From Symbiodinium natans (lineage: Eukaryota > Sar > Dinophyceae > Suessiales > Symbiodiniaceae), in assembly GCA_905221605.1 (NCBI GenBank), contig CAJNDS010000323.1, positions 62,001 through 126,000 on the forward strand: a DNA stretch of 64,000 nucleotides, written 5' to 3'. The position numbers were made by a program, and so were the translations under genes. How positions within the stretch are numbered: position 1 is the stretch's first letter; every line of letters begins with the position of its first letter. Below are positions 32,834 through 43,840 of this stretch, piece by piece. The notes beneath the pieces were generated by a model. The model was not told where the DNA came from and searched no databases. It was given only the letters and a program-made list of their open reading frames with translations.

Positions 32834-35534
32834 TCACTTAGCCTTGGAGCTGCGACCGTTTTGACCGCTCGGAAAGAGGAGGCTGGCACAAAAGGCGCGC
32901 GTGGCTGCAAACGAGATGAGGGCAGACCACCGGAGCGCGTATGCGGAGGTGGCTGCGCTCCTGGCGGTTGCAGGCGGAGCCCGCGCCCTGCAGCGGGCGA
33001 GCTGGCGGACGAACCCCGCAGCCTCAGCACTCCAGCGGCCTCCGACCTCGAGAGCGAGCACGGTCAGGCGGGAGCGGGCCGATCGGCAGAGCTCCGGGTA
33101 CGTCCGCTCCTTGGCCTGGCGGGCCAAGCGCAACGCGGCACCAGTGGTGCAGCCGCGCGCGCGACGGGGGGCACCGGCAGCCGTCAGTGGAGAGACCAGA
33201 GTGGTGTCAACAGCCAACTGAACACCCCCCCAGAGCGGGAGTCCGTTGGCGATGACCTCAATGCGACGCTCATCTTGGCGCTCAGCGACAACACTGAGGT
33301 CACGCACACGAACATTGGTTGCGACTGTGGCCCCAGCTTCACGACAAACACGAGCTGCTGCACGCTCGAGCGGGCCCGCACGGGCACGGAGGACGCCAGA
33401 GCGGGGGCACGCCGCAATGTGGTCACCCAGGGCATCATGAGCAACCCGACAGCGGCACTGCGCGCCTGTGAGTGGGAGTGGCAGCCTCAGTCAACTCCGA
33501 TGTGGGGCGCGCTGTGAGTACCCTGGCAGCAAATGGGCCGGCCTGTGACTCCAGCAAGGCGATGGAGGACGGGTCGAGCTCACACAGGAGTGCGCGGTGG
33601 CAGAAGTCATCCACGGCCCGGGCCGCCAGGCGCTGCCATCCACGAGTAAGGTCGAGCTGAGGTTCGTCCTCTGCGGAGGCGGGAGGGTCAGCATCCAGGA
33701 GCTGGGGCCGGGCCGGTGGCTCGTAACCAACTGCGGCGAGGGAGGCACGAGCGTCGCGGAGCGACTCCAGGGAAGCAGGCACTGACTCACCAGATTGCAG
33801 AGCCGCAACAAGAGTGGTAGCGAAATCGCGGTCCCGGTGAAGGACGGGACGGATCGCATCAGCCCAAGATGCCCAGTAGGCGGCGGGTGCGTGACGCGCA
33901 GCGCTGCGCAGTCCAAGCCCGCCATGCCGCAAAGGTAGCTGCGCGCGGGCGACGGCCAGGTCAGGCAGCCCGACTGCAGCGTCCGCCGACAGGATGGTGT
34001 CCAAGCAAGAGCTCACCATGGCGTCATGTCTTGCGGCGAAGGCGCGTGTGAGCGGCGGGGGAAGTGTGCGCAAAACATACTGCGCTCGGGGAGCGGCGCA
34101 GTGAGAGAGCAGGAGCCATGCGACCTGTGTGTCTTGGAGGCCCGGCAAGGCGTTGAGGAAGCCCTCGTGGCGCGCCAGGAGTGCACAAAGGTGAGCCGCA
34201 ACAAACTCGGGAGTACCGATGGGGGCGCCAAGGGCGACAATACCGCGCTGGGCTGCGGGGAGCGCAGGGTTGCCTACCCAGACTTCGCCGCCCGGGGCGA
34301 GCTCAAGCACACCGGCAGGGGCAACCCCTGCAGCATTCCACAGCCGGGTTTTGGAGGGGTTCAGGCGAAGGTGTGCCCTGGCGAAGGCATAGTGCTCAAG
34401 GCGGTGGTACAGCTCGATCGCTCTGGCCGGCGATGCGAGGATGTATGCATCGTCAAGGTACGCGAGGGCGTGCTCCCCGGGTCCGAGATCAGCCTGCAGG
34501 TCTCTGAGCGCGGGGCCGAAGCCTAGGGAGAACATGGCTGGCATCAGAGGGTCGCCTTGTTCCCCACCTTCGGCCTGGGCAATTCGGTGGGACTGGGGGC
34601 CAGCTGTCCAAACATAGGCAGACTCGCGCGCGTACCAGAGCCGAGCGAAGGGGAAGAGAGGGGACAGACTCGGGGTGTCTCTGAGCGCCTCAAGCATGGA
34701 CTGGCGACTGACCGTATCATATGCAGCACTCACATCGACTGACACCACAGTGAGTTGAGGATCGGCCTCAGTGCGGGCCTGGAGAGAGTGGATGAGCGCC
34801 TCAGCTCCTGCCCGGGTGGATAGCGCATATTGGTGGGGGCTGCACGCGAGAGCAATCGGCTCGGAGAACTGTTGGGCAAGCGTGCGAGCAACCAGCCGCC
34901 GCAAGAGGTCGCCGATGACGAGTCCGCGGGTGCCCCCAGAGGGCTTGCGGATGGCAACCAAGCGGCCGAGCGCGACAGCCGCTGCAGCGGGCTCGGGGAG
35001 ATGCGCGCTAGCGAGCAACGAGCAAACATCAGCAAAACAGGCCGAGCACTCAGCGTCATCAAGGAGAACACGCAACATTTCAGCAGTGTAACCACTGGGG
35101 CCTGGTGCAGCTGCCTTGCGCGCACGCCGAAGGTTGGCCAACAGGGCCGAACGATCCAGCACTGCAGGGGACTCCGGCTGGAACTGCAGTAGATCCGGCG
35201 GCAAGGGCTGGTAAGGTTCAGGTGGCCGCCGGGCGGGGTCGATAAGGTGCTGGAGGGCGGCGTCGGGGGCGGGCGCCAAGGGCTCGGCCGTAAGCGCCTG
35301 TCGCGCAGCGGAGAGCTCCCCGAGATGTGCGAGCTGCACCGCGCGGTCAGCACGTTGTTGTGGCGTGGGGTCTGCATGCGGGTCCCGGGACGCGGATACC
35401 GAAGCCAGGCGCTGGGCGTCGCGCAGAAGTGGGGCCCACTCCCCCCGAAAGAAGGAAGTGAAGCGATCAAGCAACTGCGCCTTCGGGATTTTGGGGCACT
35501 GGCCGGGCCGAAATAAGAGCATCCTCGGGAGGAA
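32834..35534 (-). pseudogene. LINE with reverse transcriptase and restriction-like endonuclease-like end
   Basis: A 711-codon frame (33435-35570) holds most of a reverse transcriptase: VVSVDVSAAYDTVSR (motif A), IAQAEGGEQGDPLMPA (motif B), LAYLDDAYILA (motif C with both Asp) and NPSKTRLWN (motif D). It ends early through a 44-bp net deletion near 33500. The C-terminal part continues in another frame to a stop at 32834: CRCRVAHDALGDHIAAC (a C-x-C-x9-H-x3-C cluster), then DERRIEVIANG and QLAVDTTLVSPL, which resemble the (R/K)PD...D pattern of restriction-like endonucleases in R2-type LINEs; this is an inference. The 5' end is cut off at 35535 by an inverted partial copy. The first codons of the frame (35535-35570) are antisense of that copy. 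Confidence 0.85.
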
Positions 35535-35866
35535 CCTCCATCGCCTTGCTGGAGTCACAGGCCGGCCCATTTGCTGCCAGGGTACTCACAGCGCGCCCCA
35601 CATCCCCGGAGTTGACGCTCCACTCCCCCCTCTTCCGGGTGTTTATTCTCCGTCGCCTGAGGCTGCCACTCCCACTCACAGGCGCGCAGTGCCGCTGTCG
35701 GGTTGCTCATGATGCCCTGGGTGACCACATTGCGGCGTGCCCCCGCTCTGGCGTCCTCCGTGCCCGTGCGGGCCCGCTCGAGCGTGCAGCAGCTCGTGTT
35801 TGTCGTGAAGCTGGGGCCACAGTCGCAACCAATGTTCGTGTGCGTGACCTCAATGTTGTCGCTGAG
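35535..35866 (+). pseudogene. Inverted partial LINE copy (C-terminal segment)
   Basis: A nearly identical, inverted copy of 33281-33568. It encodes ESQAGPFAARVLTARPTSPE, LRRLRLPLPLTGAQCRCRV, DALGDHIAACPRSG and VRDLNVVAE in one frame. It keeps 44 bp (3 + 41) that the other copy lacks, so it shows the unbroken reading frame of this family. It ends abruptly after VVAE. Confidence 0.9.
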
Positions 35867-36004
35867 ATGAGAGTTCGTCATCAGCATACATGGCCAGAAC
35901 ACGAGCGCGACGTAGAAGCAAATAGCCTGCAGCAACCTTGGACCACCAGCAGGCGCTCCATTCTCCACCAAAGTGGCAGGTGCGATACACCAGCCACCTA
36001 GTGT

Positions 36005-36960
36005 GCCTCTCCCAAGCCCGGCAGTTCGATCTTCTCTGAGATGCTGCACAAGCGGTTCGCGTTAGAGATTGTACTGTCCCCTACAAGGCGGGGGTCTGCC
36101 CCATCCTTCTTCACTAAACCCAGACGGCCAGCCGCACACTGTCGGCCGAACTGTTTTCGCACCTCGTCGACACCGCCATGGATCCACTCAGCAAAGCCAC
36201 AATCTACGTCCCGCTGCACCAAGTCCATGAGTGTCTCCGGGTCGTCCAACGCAAATCCCGACGGTGCATCAAGAACTAACAATTCGAGGTTGGGATGTGC
36301 TGGAACGTCGACCTCGCGCCAGACACCTGAGGGCGCCTGAGGGAGGAATTGTGCTTTGTCTCCCTGTCGGCACGCCATCCTGCAAGAGAGGGACGAGGGC
36401 TGAATCAACAATCATCTGTAAGCGCAAACAGATCTCGCCATAGATCCAGGGCCAAGGGCTGCCCCGCCACAATCCTAGTTGACGAGCTGAAGCCATGATC
36501 TTTCAGGACAGATAACAGGTCTTCGCGAAGACGTTCAATCTCTCCGTCACTCAACCAAGCCTCACTCGACTGACAGGACACGGCGCGCTGCACACGATGA
36601 AGCAAGTCCCACTGCTCGAAGCGAGATATCCACTGAACACGCAACTTCTTCAACATATCCGCTGCTTTGGGGCATCGCCAATCTGCAGTAGAACCAACAC
36701 CGCCACCATCCCTGAGGCGCTGCCGACCATTGCCAGCTCCATGCGCAGGAAGACGCAGCTCCACATCGCAGAAATCCTCTGGCTCACACAACTCCCCAGC
36801 AACTGGAGCCCTAGGCGCGCGCTCCCCCGAACCCTTGCTTGGGGCGGGGCCGGCCAAACCAGCCAGCGCAGTGGCTCAACGCGACTGCTGCTGCGGGCAC
36901 TCTGCGGCATGGTGCGATTTGTCCCCGCACACGGCGCATGCGTGCTGTCAGATCTGCGTC
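36005..36960 (-). pseudogene. DIRS-like element: zinc knuckle and N-terminal RT region
   Basis: The zinc knuckle CAVCGDKSHHAAEC (C-x2-C-x4-H-x4-C) lies at about 36893-36945, bounded by in-frame stops. Downstream (minus sense) are LDLWRDLFALTDDC, GVPTGRQSTIPPSG, VDVPAHPNLELLVLDAP, CGFAEWIHGGVDEVRKQFG and LGLVKKDGADPRLVGDSTIS, the pattern of the region before the RT catalytic core in dinoflagellate DIRS-type elements. The catalytic core itself is absent; the inverted LINE copy lies about 140 bp beyond. Frameshifts are present. Confidence 0.7.
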
Positions 36961-37369
36961 GCCAAGTTTGTGACGCAGCTTCTTTAGCCAACCCTCAAAG
37001 GCTTGCTGATCAACAAAAGCAGCGCGGAACAAGCCTTCCTCGTCATAGCCAAGCCGGAGGCCGGATACCGGATAATCGTGTCAGCAATAGGCTCCTGCAC
37101 CCCGGCTTGCACCATGTTGTGGTACGCCACGAGGCTGCAGTGCTCGCAGGCATGACAAAGAACGCAAAGCAAGCAATGAAACAACGCAGAAAGCCCCTGC
37201 GACACTCCTGCGACATGACAGACCCCAAAAGGGCTGTGCGCAACAATACAAACCATTGTTTGACAAGCGCAGCAGAAAGGCCCAAAGCCCCTGCGAAGTG
37301 ACAGGCCCCCAAAGGGCAAGGCACTCTTTTTTTTTATATCAAAAAGAAGCGCTTGAGCTGCCTCAGCCA

Positions 37370-38420
37370 GAGCTCCAACAGCCCGAATGGCCGCATGACC
37401 TGAAACCATGAAAGCAGGGGTTGCATGTCCAGTGCTCATATTGCTTTTCGAGCTGTAGACTTGGCCGACACGCCAGGACCCATGTCTCAAGCTCGCTGCA
37501 CCACACGGACTTATGAGCGCAGCCGGAAACTGTATTCAGAAGCCAGCTACCTTCCAGTTCATCCAGATCTGCGAGTGTCAGTGTAGGGGCCACGCTGGCT
37601 ACGCTAGCTTCAGAGTCGCGCTCGAGCTCCCCGTGCTCGGAATCACTTGCGGGGCCGGCAGCAACTTCGGCATTCGGCATCCACGGACGCCTCAGTGTCG
37701 GAAAGATATCTCGCCAGGCTTTGCATCCCCTTCCACCTGCGGAAGCGCGGGCACGTGCGCCTCAAACACAGCGGCATCCACACGGCCCAGGCCTCTGTCC
37801 ACAGGCACATAGGGGCGCCAACCATCACGCAGTTTGGCAACCACTTTGCGCTGGCAGCTGAGTTGAGGATTGATGTCATCACGGGAATAACGCTTCACGC
37901 AAGCAGAGACGGCTGCTGGTCTGTGATGCCCCTGTGCCTCCCGGAGCACTTGCGGTACTTCCACCTGTGATGACCAGGCCAGAAGCGTTGTCTTTAGCGA
38001 GTGCAAGGTGAACCGACTTGCCAAGCTGGGTGACAGGCCAGCATACACCACGAGACAGCACCGGAACTGCGCCAGCATGCCAGAGTAGCCAAGCGGTTTT
38101 CCCTTGTAGTCTAGCACGCATTCATTCTGCGGGCACGCATCTCGCAAGGTGCAGACCCCCGGAAGAAGACCGAGGCCCAACCCCTATTCAAGAGGCCACA
38201 GGAGAGGCAGCCCCAAGGCATCCCTCGCTTGCTTGACTTAGTCCTCCAACACCATCCAGCTAGATGATCGCTACCCAGCACAACAGAAGCCAAGTCCAAA
38301 AGATGCACGTCGGACCAGCGTAAGCTCGCCCAGGCCTTTACCAACAGTACGGATAAAAGGAGGCAGTCCTCACCGGCGCCGTTGACCAACGCCTGCTCAA
38401 AACGAAACAGAACAACCAAA
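37370..38420 (-). pseudogene. DIRS-like tyrosine recombinase
   Basis: In minus-strand order: ASLRWSDVHLLDL (first catalytic Arg), WCWRTKSSKRGMPWGC (Lys beta-hairpin), then after a frameshift FTLHSLKTTLLAWSSQVEVP (H-x-x-K/R box), LREAQGHHR, and CVKRYSRDDI (nucleophilic Tyr). It continues as LRDGWRPYVP and ends with a short tail containing SWLLNTVSGCAHKSVWC. This box order (R, K, HxxR, H, Y) is that of tyrosine recombinases used by DIRS-type retrotransposons to integrate without target duplications. At least one frameshift is needed, so it is probably dead. A second element's gag/RT remains follow at 36.0-37.0 kb. Confidence 0.75.
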
Positions 38421-38524
38421 GGAAGCGGCAGCGCCTCCTTTGCCCGCTGCCGCGTCCACGGAGGAATTCTGCCACGCTGCCACTAAGGGGCTCTCAAGCA
38501 CACTCTGAAGCTGCTCCACTTGGA

Positions 38525-38561
38525 ACCGTAGCCATTTTGGCTCAAGCCATTTTGGCTCAAG
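38525..38561 (+). other. Tandem dinoflagellate spliced leader: full plus relict copy
   Basis: 38525-38546 is ACCGTAGCCATTTTGGCTCA followed by AG, identical to the conserved 22-nt dinoflagellate spliced leader. 38547-38561 is CCATTTTGGCTCAAG, which equals leader positions 8-22. Published work on retroposed dinoflagellate mRNAs describes relicts that begin at position 8, because the AG at leader positions 6-7 serves as the acceptor in the next trans-splicing event. Confidence 0.95.
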
Positions 38562-38774
38562 TTTCTTGCCGGCCGCTCCTGGGCACTGCGTTGCAGCTGG
38601 AGGGCCGCAACTGCTCCTGGGCGCGTCCTGCGCAGCTGGAGGGTCGGGGTAGCTTTTTTTGCTGGTGCCATGGAGTGCTCTGTACCACCCAAGCGCCCTG
38701 GATAAAGGAACCGTCCGTGACGCTGCGTGTTGCGGGGAGCCGCGGCGCCTGCGAAGGCCGCCGCTGGCTCCGGC

Positions 38775-41470
38775 ATGCGCAGATCCGACACGCCCAGGCG
38801 GTCGCGCGCCTCTACGGCAGCCCCGCCCGGCACACGAACCGCGCCGGTGAATGCCGGAAGCATCGCAACCAGGCCGTTCGACTCGACCGCTGCGCCAGAC
38901 GAGCCCATGTCGCCCTTGTCCCGGTCGAGCACGCCGGATCGCCGAGCGCCTTTGATGGCAGCCGGCGCAAGGGCGCACAACGGCGCAGGCTCCGTCGTCG
39001 TTGTTGGGGACGACACGCCACCTCATTCACCTGCGCATCCGCGCCATGGCTGCAGACCGTCTGCCCCGACCTCGGAAATGGAGTGCCGAGCGCCCGCCGA
39101 GGCTGCCGGCTCCCCGACAAACCGCCCGCGACAGCAGGGCCGCGCCACAGCGCCGGAGCCCTTGGCGGACGGAGCCGCTACCCCGCTCGCGTCGCCTGAG
39201 GTATGCGGCATCTGTTTGGAGACCATCCACTTGGCAGCACGCGGGGGCCAAGAACCTGTGGTTCACCCGGCGTGCTCCCGCCATTCCCTTCACCTGCAAT
39301 GCCTGGCGCAGCTGCGGGCACAGGCTGATGGGCCACGCGATGTACGGTGCCCCGTTTGCGCCGCGGTGGGGTGGACGCCGGACAACGATGCTTGGCTGCA
39401 AGCTCGGTGTGCCGCCGCGGGCGTGGCGCATCCCCAGCGCCTTTCAGGCGAGTCCACGGTTCGTGCTGCAGTCGTAGACTATGCGCTGCGCACCTTCACT
39501 CGCCAGGACGCGCCGGAACCGCGGCCACCGCCAGGCGTCGAGTTGCTTTGCTGCCACCACGTTGCGCCTGTACCTGACCGGAGTGGCTTGCTGCAGTTCG
39601 TCGACCTGCCGACTCGAGCCATGCGCTGGGCCCCCATCCCCATACGGCATGATGCCGGCATCGCGGCATGGCAGCCCAGTTGGATCTGCCCTCGTTGCGC
39701 GGAATCTTTCGAGCTCGCGGATCTCGAGGTCCCGAGCGGGGTCGGCGACGAGTGCCGCGAATGCAACCGCACTGTTCGCTGGGTCTTCGATCGCCGCACG
39801 CATTCCGGCCGCACAGAGTGCAGCAGGGGCTGCTCAGGCGGCGAGCGCCAGCTGACCATGGCAGCTCCCAGCGCCCCTGCCCCAGCTCTGCCTACGTCGC
39901 CTATCCCAGGTGCAGCGGCCGCCGTGCCAGCAGCGCCCGCCGAGGCTGCGCAGGCCGCGGCCGCAGATGCCGCAGCGGTGGGCATGCAACGTGCATTGGC
40001 CCCGCCACACGTAGACGTAGACCCACGTGCGGCGGGCGCCCCGCGCACGGCCGTCCCCGCTGCTTTTTGGTTCGCGTGTGGCCCGCCTGCCGGCGGCGTC
40101 AGCGATGCCACCAACTCCTGGCTTTACGTCCCGCTCTTGCACGCTGCAGCTACCGATCTGGCACTCCCGACATTGGAGGCCTGGCGCGCGGACCCCCGCG
40201 CACGGGGCTGGTGGGACGAAGCGCGACAGTTGCTAATGGCCTCTGAGCCCGTTGCGCCGCAAGACTTGGCTGCCACGTTGCGACGTGCGGCTGAAGCTGC
40301 GCCGGCGCATGCGCACCATTTCCCTGATCTCCTTGCGCGGCTTGAACGCGCATGCTTGCCGGGCGGCGCTCGGGTCCATGTTGGATGGGCCGTCCGACAA
40401 CTTCGCGAGTCAGACGGTTATCTGCTTGCACCGGTTCAGGAAGCTTTGCTCGAGTGTTTCGGTGGACTGCAGCTCGCGTCCGCGTTGGATCGCCACTCAG
40501 AGCGCTTTCGCTCAGGAACGGGGGGTCAGCTTCCACCAGTAGCGCTCGAGCCCGCTGCTCCCGACACAGGTCCAAACGCAAGGGGGCCACAGCCAAGGCG
40601 AGCCGCCGAACTGGCCTCGCCTGCTGGCGGTGACGGCCCAGCCTCCTCAACCAACGAGGCAGCGGTGGAACAGGAAAGGGCTGACCAGGCAGCCAATTCT
40701 GGAATCGCTGGCGACGAACATGGGATGCTGCAGGAGGCCAACTCCGACATCGATGCAGCAGGCCCGGGGTCGGGAGAGGCACCGGCGCCCTCAAACACGC
40801 GAGTCGGCAGGGCTTCGTGGGAATGGCTTGACAGCGTTATCCTACACGAAGAATTCGCGATTCCATTCCAGCCGCTACGCGATGTCCCCCGCTTCCAGGC
40901 ACCTGGCGTGCGCCGCGCCTTCACCTTTGCGCTGCGAGCCCTTCTCCGCCCGGCCCCGCAGGCAGGCATCACGTCGGAAAGGGCTTGGAAGTTGTTTTTG
41001 TTGGTGCCCCGTTTGCTGTTGGCGCGCCCGGATCAAAGTGGTGCCACTGGCAAAGCCGTGCTTCTCCAGCGAATCACTGACTTCGAGGCCGGTCGCTGGC
41101 CTTCTTTGTTGCGCGCTGCGCGCCACGCCAACACGCAACCGCCGCACACCACCGCCGCGCAGCCCGAGCGCACCCGTGAGCGCGCTTGCGCCCAGGTGCG
41201 TCGTGGTCAGCTGTCGCGGGCCAGACAAACCTTGACGAGCGCTCCCCTCGCGCCGGGCAACGCGGAGACGCTGCGCCAACTCACCGACCCCTCGAGGCGG
41301 CCGCCGGAACCACGCCAACCATTGCCGCAAGACCTGGCATCGTTTCGGCCGGCCGAACAGGTGCGCCTCACACCGGCAGCACTTGGGGAAGCCTTGCGAA
41401 CGGCCAAACGGGGGACCGCAGCGGGCTTGTCCGGCGCCGCCATCGAGCACTACCGCCTACTGTTGGAGGA
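38775..41470 (+). pseudogene. LINE ORF, first part: RING finger and N-terminal RT region
   Basis: The first ATG (MRRSDTPRRS) is at 38775 in a frame open from 38727 to 41522. The N-terminal about 140 residues are low-complexity. A RING-type finger follows at 39203-39360: CGICLETIH, HPACSRHSLHLQCL and CPVC. A second Cys cluster, WICPRCAESF with ECRECN and CSRGC, lies at about 39680-39830. A long alanine/proline-rich linker leads to WKLFLLVPRLLLARP and ITDFEAGRWPSLLRAARH, then AAGLSGAAIEHYRLLLED, which opens the RT. A frameshift near 41470 moves the RT to another frame. RING fingers usually bind E2 enzymes in ubiquitination; in LINEs, N-terminal zinc fingers often bind nucleic acid. Its role here is unknown. 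Confidence 0.75.
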
Positions 41471-43840
41471 TGGCGACGCTCGACATGCTAGCGCAGGCGG
41501 CCACGCAGCTTGCAAATGCTGACGTGCCGGAGTCGGTGCTCCGTGCCTTGGCACTTTCGCGCCTGACAGCGCTTTCCAAACCTGCGGGCGGAGTGCGCGG
41601 AATCGCTACCGGAGACACGTTGCGCCGCCTTGTCTCTCGAACGCTAGCCCGGCAGTTCGCGCCAGTGTTTGACCGGGCAACTCGCCCATACCAGTTCGCG
41701 CTGCAAGCGCGTGCCGGCACAGACTGCTTGGCAGCCATGCTGCGAGCCGCGACGGAGCTGGATGCTGATGCCACAGTCGTTTCGTTGGATGGCCGATGCG
41801 CCTACGACACCGTCTCCCGCACGGCATTCCTATCCAAACTCCGGGAGGTTGCCCCTTCCCTGGTGCCTTATGTGCGCGCCTGGTACGGCGCCGTCTCCAC
41901 CTATCTGTGGTGGGATGCCGACGGGCAGCGGCACGACGTGCCACAAGGGGAAGGCTGCGAGCAAGGCGACGCGTTGGCGCCGGCGTTGTTTGCTTTGGCA
42001 CAGCATGATGCACTGCACGAGGCGCAAGGTCGCCTCCAGGCGGGGGAGTTCTTAGCAGCATTTCTGGACGACCTGTACCTGGTCACGACCTCGCTTCGCG
42101 CCCGAGCCGCCCTCGACGACACCACTGCAATTGTCGAGGCGCGCGCCGGAGTAGCGGCCAACCTTGGCAAAACGCGCGTGTACCGCGTGGCCGAAGGCCC
42201 TCCCCCACCTGGCATAGCCGAACTCGGGCCGGACGTGTGGTGCGGCGCGGCGGACGCGGCAGACCGCGGCTTCGTTGCGCTCGGCGTCCCCATCGGCAGC
42301 GCCGACTTCGTCCGTCGCCGCTTGGAGGAGCGCCTGCAAGCCGAGCAAAGCCTGCTACAGGAGCTTAGGCAGTTGCCAGATCTGCAATGCGCATGGCTCC
42401 TCTTGCTGTATTGCGCGAGCCCGCGAGCCCGCGGGCACAGCATGCAGTACGCACTGTGCCGCCGTCCGAGTCCGGCGAGTACGCGGCCGCGCATGATAGC
42501 GCCATATGGCGGACGCTGCGCTCAGCATCTCCTTTCTGAGCCCGACGCGGAAGGTGAGGTTTGGGAAGCAGCCCGCTCACTGGCTTTCCTGCCCACCTTG
42601 TTGGGCGGTTTGGGGCTATGCAGCGCCGAGCGGGTGCGCGCGGCTGCATACTGGGCAGCGTGGGCTGATGCGCTCCCAGTCATGCACCAGCGCAGGCCGG
42701 ATGCTGCGGCGCGGTGCGCGCGTGAGCTGGCGGCTGCCGACGCGGCAGCAGCGCCTTCATTGAGGGCCGCGGCAGCCGCAGGCGCTGTCCTGGATGCAGA
42801 GGGTTGGACCACGCGCCCGGACTGGCCCACCCTCCTGGAAGGCGTAGCGCCCCCAGCGCCCGCGCCCGACGAGCCGGCAGAGACCGGGGATTGGATTCGT
42901 GGCTGGCAGAGACCGGCAGCTCGCGCACTCAACACGTCCTACCGCGAGCGCCTCCTCCTCAGCCTCCGTGCCGATTCCCGTGCGCTGCTGCGCTCACAGT
43001 CAGGTGCCCACGCTGGCGAATGGCTCCGTGCCATCCCCGCAGACGCAGCCAGTACGCTCGCGCCGCCCGAAATGCTCATCGCTCTGCGCCGACGCTTGCG
43101 CCTCCCCCTCCCCTTGGCAGCAGCTCGGTGTGGTGGCGGTGGCGAAGCCGGTTGTGGCGCCCGCGTCGATGAGCTCGGGGATCACCGTGCTGCATGCGCC
43201 CGCAGTGGCCTGCTGGCGCGACGAGCCCCACTCCTCGAGCGCGCGTGGGTGCGGTCGCTCGCGAGGCGGTTGGCGCTGAAGGCCGCGTTGTGCCTCAACA
43301 GTGGCTTCTGCACACCACCGCGCCTGGGATCCCGGCCGACGATCGGCGCCGCCTCGACTTCGTTTTGTACGGCGCCACCAGGCGCGGCGAGGCGCTGTGC
43401 TGCGATGTCACGCTCGTGTCACCCCTGCGCGCGGACGGGATGCCACAGCCGGGAAGTCGCGATCGTGACGGCGCGGCAATCGAAGTCGCGCGGCGCTGGA
43501 AACTCGCACGGTACCCTGAGCTTGCTCGGCCCGGACCGCAAAGGCTCGTGGTGCTGGCGGGCGTTGGGGCAGCGAGGCCCACGATCTCCTGCGTCGCCTC
43601 GTTCGCGTGCGGTCCCTGCGAGCTCCCCCCGTGCTGCGCGCAGCTGCTACAGCAGGCTGGCAGCGCCGCTGGTGGGGGTTCCTGAGCTGCGCGCAGCAGC
43701 GCGCGCTAGCGTCCACGCTGCTGGGCGGCATCTGGCGCGCACCAGCGCAGCCGGGCGGCGATGGGCAGCCGACGCTCAGCGAAGTCGTCGAGCTTGCCGA
43801 ACCGGCGCTGCCCTCTCTGCTGCCGCTGCGCGCCGCGTAG
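41470..43840 (+). pseudogene. LINE ORF, second part: RT, Cys/His cluster, endonuclease-like end
   Basis: RT motifs: VVSLDGRCAYDTVSR (A), VPQGEGCEQGDALAPA (B), LAAFLDDLYLV (C, both catalytic Asp kept) and NLGKTRVYR (D). The thumb contains WLLLLYCASPRAR. The Cys/His cluster CGARVDELGDHRAAC is at about 43155-43200. A frameshift near 43250 leads to RRLDFVLYG and CCDVTLVSPLRADG, similar to restriction-like endonuclease motifs. Another near 43590 leads to WQRRWWGFLSCAQQRALAS and the stop at 43838-43840. The RT catalytic core is intact, but the ORF as a whole is broken. Confidence 0.8.
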
